DNA from: an uncultured Porphyromonadaceae bacterium
Lineage (GTDB): Bacteria > Bacteroidota > Bacteroidia > Bacteroidales > Muribaculaceae
DNA: 64,000 bases
Assembly: GCA_900545955.1 (NCBI GenBank)
Contig: URAU01000006.1
Location: forward strand, 76,731 to 140,730
Reading direction: 5' to 3'
Shown here: piece after piece, positions 61,037-64,000 of the stretch
Numbering within the stretch: position 1 is the first letter of the stretch
Layout of the letters: each line of letters starts with the position of its first letter
Made by a program: the position numbers and the translations under genes
Notes under the pieces: generated by a model
Database searches by the model: none
The model's input: the letters and a program-made list of their open reading frames with translations, nothing else
Told to the model about the DNA's origin: nothing

Positions 61037-62476
61037 ATGCATTCTCCGATGTCAAGGTTGGTTTTTTACGGATTCGCTCTCGTATTGGAGCTTGTTATTG
61101 CGGTTTCGCTGCCGTCGTGTCGTTCTGAAATAGGGCGCGAGGATCTGCTCTCGTCGGTGCCGCGCAATGCGGTTATGGTAAAAGCTGTAAATCTCGAGGC
61201 TCTTTGCTCCGAGGCCGGCTGTTCGCTTCCATCACGTGGCGATTCGCTCTCACGGCTCTCCGCAACCCTCGCCGCCTGTGCGGTCGAGCCGGATTTGCGT
61301 GGAGTATTCTCGTTGGTGGTTGAAGAAGGCGCGGGAAATGTGGATTTTACCACGGTGGTCTCGTTTACATCTTCGGCGGGGCGTGATGTCGCGCTTATGG
61401 GTGTGTCCAGCCGTGGTGCATTGCTCAATGGACTGTTGCGCCGTCTGCCTTCTGCCGGTGAAGACGCGCCCGCTCTGACCGCCGACGATGGGTTTGAATT
61501 TCTTCAGGTCGGTGGGGGAGTGGTGGCCGTGCGCGATGGCGTGTGTTATATTTCACGCGATCTGAATGATATAAAGGATGCGGTTGTGCACGCACAAACC
61601 GCAAGTATCCAGGCGCTGACGGGCATCGCCGGTTTCTTTGAAGAGGATGCGCCGGCATGTATCGCAGTGAACTGCGCTCGGTCGCCGCTCAGTTTTCTTG
61701 GCGGGGAAGACCGCTGGCTGTGCGTGGACTTCAAGACATCGCAACGCGAACTGACGGCCCGTGCGCGGGTCCTTTCGGATTCCGGCGCGGTAGATTCCAT
61801 AGGTACACGGTTCAATACGATTGATCCGGATATTCTTCGTTTCATTCCCCGCGATGTTGCCGTGCTGGTGGCTTTCGGCCGGTTCACGGGCAATCAGCGT
61901 TCGCTGTCCATGTTTCTCGGACGTTTTATGCCGGCCTACATGCCTCAGGCCGACGGTTCCACCGTTTTGTTTGCCACTCCTGTAGGCGCTCCGGACGATG
62001 TGGCCGCCGGACGTCCCGGGTCGTGGCGTGTGGGGACGGTTGTTCATCTTCCGGGCGCTATAGCCGATTCATGCATTGCGGAATATCGTGCGTCGGCTCC
62101 ACCCGATGTCAGATCGACCGGCTCCGACATGTATTCGTATTCTGTCGACGGATTGGAATATTGCTTCGGAAAGTATGGCGATTATGTTGCTTTCTCCTCC
62201 GGGGGAGCCGTCGTTGATGGCAGTGGGGGAGAGGCGTACGGCGAATTGTTGAGAGATAGACGCGCCGTGATGAGCGTTTCGGCTCCAGCCGGAAGCTTGC
62301 TTGCACGCGCATGGCGCCTTTCCGGCGGCCTTTCGTTTTCATTGGTGGTCCATGCCGATGCTGTGGAGGCAAAAATGGTGATCGACGGCGAGTCTCGTAC
62401 GGCGCTTGCCGTGTTGCTCTCGCTCGAGCGCTTTCCGGATTTCTACGAGCGTTTTCGCGCTGATACGGGGCGTTAA
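61037..62476 (+). CDS. Probable lipoprotein, DUF4836-like start (tentative)
   Basis: The protein has 479 residues. The signal ends LPSC, a possible lipobox, with Cys at about residue 28. The start of the mature part (DLLSSVPRNAVMVKAVNLEAL) resembles Bacteroidales DUF4836 lipoproteins; the rest has no strong match I recognise. Ala/Ser-rich stretches and repeated SS and GG pairs run through it. Its stop overlaps the stop of the convergent TetR gene by 4 bases. Confidence 0.55.
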   Translation: MHSPMSRLVFYGFALVLELVIAVSLPSCRSEIGREDLLSSVPRNAVMVKAVNLEALCSEAGCSLPSRGDSLSRLSATLAACAVEPDLRGVFSLVVEEGAGNVDFTTVVSFTSSAGRDVALMGVSSRGALLNGLLRRLPSAGEDAPALTADDGFEFLQVGGGVVAVRDGVCYISRDLNDIKDAVVHAQTASIQALTGIAGFFEEDAPACIAVNCARSPLSFLGGEDRWLCVDFKTSQRELTARARVLSDSGAVDSIGTRFNTIDPDILRFIPRDVAVLVAFGRFTGNQRSLSMFLGRFMPAYMPQADGSTVLFATPVGAPDDVAAGRPGSWRVGTVVHLPGAIADSCIAEYRASAPPDVRSTGSDMYSYSVDGLEYCFGKYGDYVAFSSGGAVVDGSGGEAYGELLRDRRAVMSVSAPAGSLLARAWRLSGGLSFSLVVHADAVEAKMVIDGESRTALAVLLSLERFPDFYERFRADTGR

Positions 62477-63105
62477 TAGTTCGCTATGATTTCTCCGATT
62501 TTCTCCAGCGCTTTCTCGATTTCGGCGCGGTCCTCGGCGACGTTGATGTCGAAGCCGCCGAAAGGGGCACGGTCTTTGTGCAGTACAATATAATATAACC
62601 CTGCAATAGCAAGAGCGAAGATTGCTCTTGCTTCCGTACGCTTCTCTTCGGATATATCGGCTGTCAGGCGGTCGATGTAGGCCGTGAAATCAATCTCGTG
62701 GATTGCCGCTGTGCGTTGGGTTATATGACATCCCTCGGCTATCTCCCAGCGCAGCAGTTCGGCCACGATGGCATTGTCGAGCAGCCCGTCGAGTAGGGTG
62801 CGCATCGCCTCGGCGTTTGTGCCGCTGTCGGCTGCCTGGCGGCGTTTTCCTTTACCCAGGTCGCTCAACCAGTAGTCATAGCGTTTCACGAACCCCTCAT
62901 AAAATTCCTCCAGATTCTTGTAGCGGTTGTAGAACACGATGGGCTCTATCTTGGCGCGTTTCACGATGTCAGTTACCTGCGACCGCGCAAATCCTTTTTT
63001 CTTGATTTGGGCAATCGCAGCTTTTTCGATAGCGTTTTCTATATCGGCCTTCGAACGGCGTGGACGTCGGGCCTGTCGTTCATCGTTGTTCTTCTCCATA
63101 TCCAT
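62473..63105 (-). CDS. TetR/AcrR family regulator
   Basis: The protein has 210 residues. The N-terminal helix-turn-helix is SQVTDIVKRAKIEPIVFYNRY, then KNLEEFYEGF, as in TetR repressors; the charged first 20 residues (QARRPRRSKAD) are typical. The ligand domain (about 80-210) is not recognised. A TAACTTTG element on the minus strand (63217-63224) predicts a leader of about 110 bases. Its target is unknown; nothing links it to the rRNA operon. Confidence 0.8.
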   Translation of the reverse strand: MDMEKNNDERQARRPRRSKADIENAIEKAAIAQIKKKGFARSQVTDIVKRAKIEPIVFYNRYKNLEEFYEGFVKRYDYWLSDLGKGKRRQAADSGTNAEAMRTLLDGLLDNAIVAELLRWEIAEGCHITQRTAAIHEIDFTAYIDRLTADISEEKRTEARAIFALAIAGLYYIVLHKDRAPFGGFDINVAEDRAEIEKALEKIGEIIANY

Positions 63106-63216
63106 TGTCGATTTCCTGATGGTAGGGTGGTTGCTCGGAGTGTCTGTTGGTCGGGCCTGAACCCCATCTGGCGCTTTTGCGACAGATGTAATTACTTACT
63201 ATGTATGCGCTTGCCA

Positions 63217-63224
63217 CAAAGTTA
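63217..63224 (-). promoter_or_regulatory. Predicted -7 element of the TetR gene
   Basis: On the minus strand this reads TAACTTTG. Between it and the rRNA promoters (63225-63476) I see no gene; the sequence is AT-rich and ends in a T-run followed by A-run just before P1. Confidence 0.5.
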
Positions 63225-63476
63225 GTTATTTTCCTGAAATTATTCGGAATATATGCGCCATTGGAGTGTAGCTAATTTGTCTACTTGTGCCACATTCGCT
63301 CATATTTATTATGGCTCTTTTCTTTTGTCTTCGTGTCGCGGGCTTGTGCGCGGTTCGCTTTGCAAAAGCGAGTTCCCTTTAGTTCTATTGTCGGTTTTCG
63401 GGTATAGATTTTCTGGCGGATTTTCTGAAGATATTCTGGCGCGGCGTATTTTTTTTTGAAAAAAGTTGTCGAAAAA

Positions 63477-63508
63477 TTTGGAGGGGATTAAGAAAGTGCG
63501 TACCTTTG
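63477..63508 (+). promoter_or_regulatory. rRNA promoter P1
   Basis: TTTG at 63477-63480, a 20-base spacer and TACCTTTG at 63501-63508. An AT-rich run of T then A (63449-63476) lies just upstream, like an UP element. The -33 region GAAAAATTTGG is the same as in P2. Confidence 0.8.
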
Positions 63509-63624
63509 CACCCGCTTTAGGAAACCAACCGGCCCGGAGGGGCCTGCAGAAGGGTTAGAACAAAGAAGCCCGGCAGCTGGTTCGCCGCAAGGAAGCAAAA
63601 TTTTGTTAAAAACTCGCCGAAAAA

Positions 63625-63655
63625 TTTGGTAGTTTCAAAATTGTCCGTAACTTTG
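63625..63655 (+). promoter_or_regulatory. rRNA promoter P2
   Basis: TTTG at 63625-63628, a 19-base spacer and TAACTTTG at 63648-63655. The -33 region GAAAAATTTGG is shared with P1, 148 bases upstream. Confidence 0.8.
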
Positions 63656-63659
63656 CGGA

Positions 63660-63960
63660 GCTGTTCCGGAGCAAGCGCTCCGGCGGCCTGAAGAATAGAG
63701 TACATTGAAAGATTTGCATCAACGATATAAGTAGTACAAGAGCTGTCCGAAGGGCCCGGCCGCAAGGCTGACGCCTGAGGACGAACAAAAGTTCTGTCAA
63801 ATTCCAAATCTACGACACAATACTTTATCATGGCGAAAGCCGGGCCGGGACGAAATTGATCTCAAAGCGCGGTTGGACTCTTGACGGAGGAAAGGAGCAG
63901 CGGCGGTCAGCCGCCTGGATTTCCGACCAACTTTAGAAATAAAGAAAAACAAGATACCAA
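63660..63960 (+). other. rRNA leader with structured elements
   Basis: About 300 bases separate P2 from the 16S gene. A perfect hairpin (CCGGAGC, 4-base loop, GCTCCGG, 63666-63683) lies at the start of the P2 transcript. GGCCCGGC (63753-63760) can pair with GCCGGGCC (63839-63846). GGCGG and CCGCC (63902-63915) form a third stem. These probably serve 16S processing or antitermination. No protein gene is expected here. Confidence 0.6.
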
Positions 63961-64000
63961 CAACGAAGAGTTTGATCCTGGCTCAGGATGAACGCTAGCG
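63961..64000 (+). rRNA. 16S rRNA, first bases only
   Basis: The sequence from about 63968 reads AGAGTTTGATCCTGGCTCAG, the conserved start of bacterial 16S rRNA, followed by GATGAACGCTAGCG, the Bacteroidetes form. The gene continues beyond the window. The mature 5' end is placed near 63961 by comparison with E. coli and is approximate. Confidence 0.97.

Noticed and set aside
63253..63459. 68-codon plus-strand frame before rRNA promoter P1
   Set aside because: AT-rich intergenic sequence with no start signal or conserved pattern.
63517..63831. 104-codon minus-strand frame in the rRNA leader
   Set aside because: It lies across the rRNA promoters and leader; a protein there is not expected.

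Overview
The window looks like chromosomal DNA of a GC-rich gut member of the Bacteroidales, most likely of the Muribaculaceae type. The reasons are many promoters of the Bacteroidetes form (TTTG or TTG, about 20 bases, then TAnnTTTG), secreted glycan-active proteins with a Bacteroidetes-type C-terminal tail, a PCMD lipoprotein, a PPi-dependent phosphofructokinase, a Bacteroides-type serine palmitoyltransferase, DUF4250, and a 16S rRNA gene that opens in the typical Bacteroidetes way at the right edge. Most genes are GC-rich (38 of 60 bases by hand count at 52741-52800). One segment, about 45120-51876, is clearly richer in AT.

Region by region. 1-8184: a surface glycan cluster with two paralogous multidomain glycoside-hydrolase-like proteins (the first cut by the window edge), a PCMD lipoprotein and an outer-membrane beta-barrel. 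8195-13717, minus strand: a lipoprotein, secreted endonuclease I, PPi-phosphofructokinase, TatD nuclease and a polyprenyl diphosphate synthase. 13909-28838, plus strand: DUF4250, PcrA/UvrD helicase, carboxynorspermidine decarboxylase, a family 2 glycosyltransferase, RadC, a coiled-coil protein, a DPP4-like peptidase, a six-helix membrane protein, MiaA and two exported proteins of unknown function. 28846-38998, minus strand: a surface protein, serine palmitoyltransferase and a complete histidine-to-glutamate operon (ftcD-hutU-hutH-hutI). 39346-45120: aspS, a Nif3-family protein, a zinc-ribbon coiled-coil protein, an MFS transporter (minus strand) and a Crp/Fnr regulator.

45121-51876 is the accessory region. 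It begins with a CRP-like palindrome placed about 41 bases before a predicted transcription start. It then carries two exported proteins, a radical SAM protein paired with a membrane protein that has a four-cysteine N-terminal module, and an array of small exported or membrane proteins. The array junctions repeat the same 28 bp sequence, which supplies the last codons of one gene and the first nine codons of the next. Two array members are broken, one by an in-frame amber codon and one by a T-tract frameshift, and a decayed copy of the repeat marks the right edge. The radical SAM/cysteine-module pair and the junction-repeat array are the best candidates here for an undescribed system.

51877-63105: YraN, carB and carA (minus strand); TcdA, a reverse-rubrerythrin-type peroxidase; an ECF sigma / putative anti-sigma / Spy-like trio (minus strand); a CDF metal transporter; a lipoprotein and a TetR-family regulator. 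63106-64000 holds the rRNA promoter region, with two tandem promoters and a structured leader, and the first bases of the 16S rRNA gene. I saw no tRNA, CRISPR array, integrase or insertion sequence.
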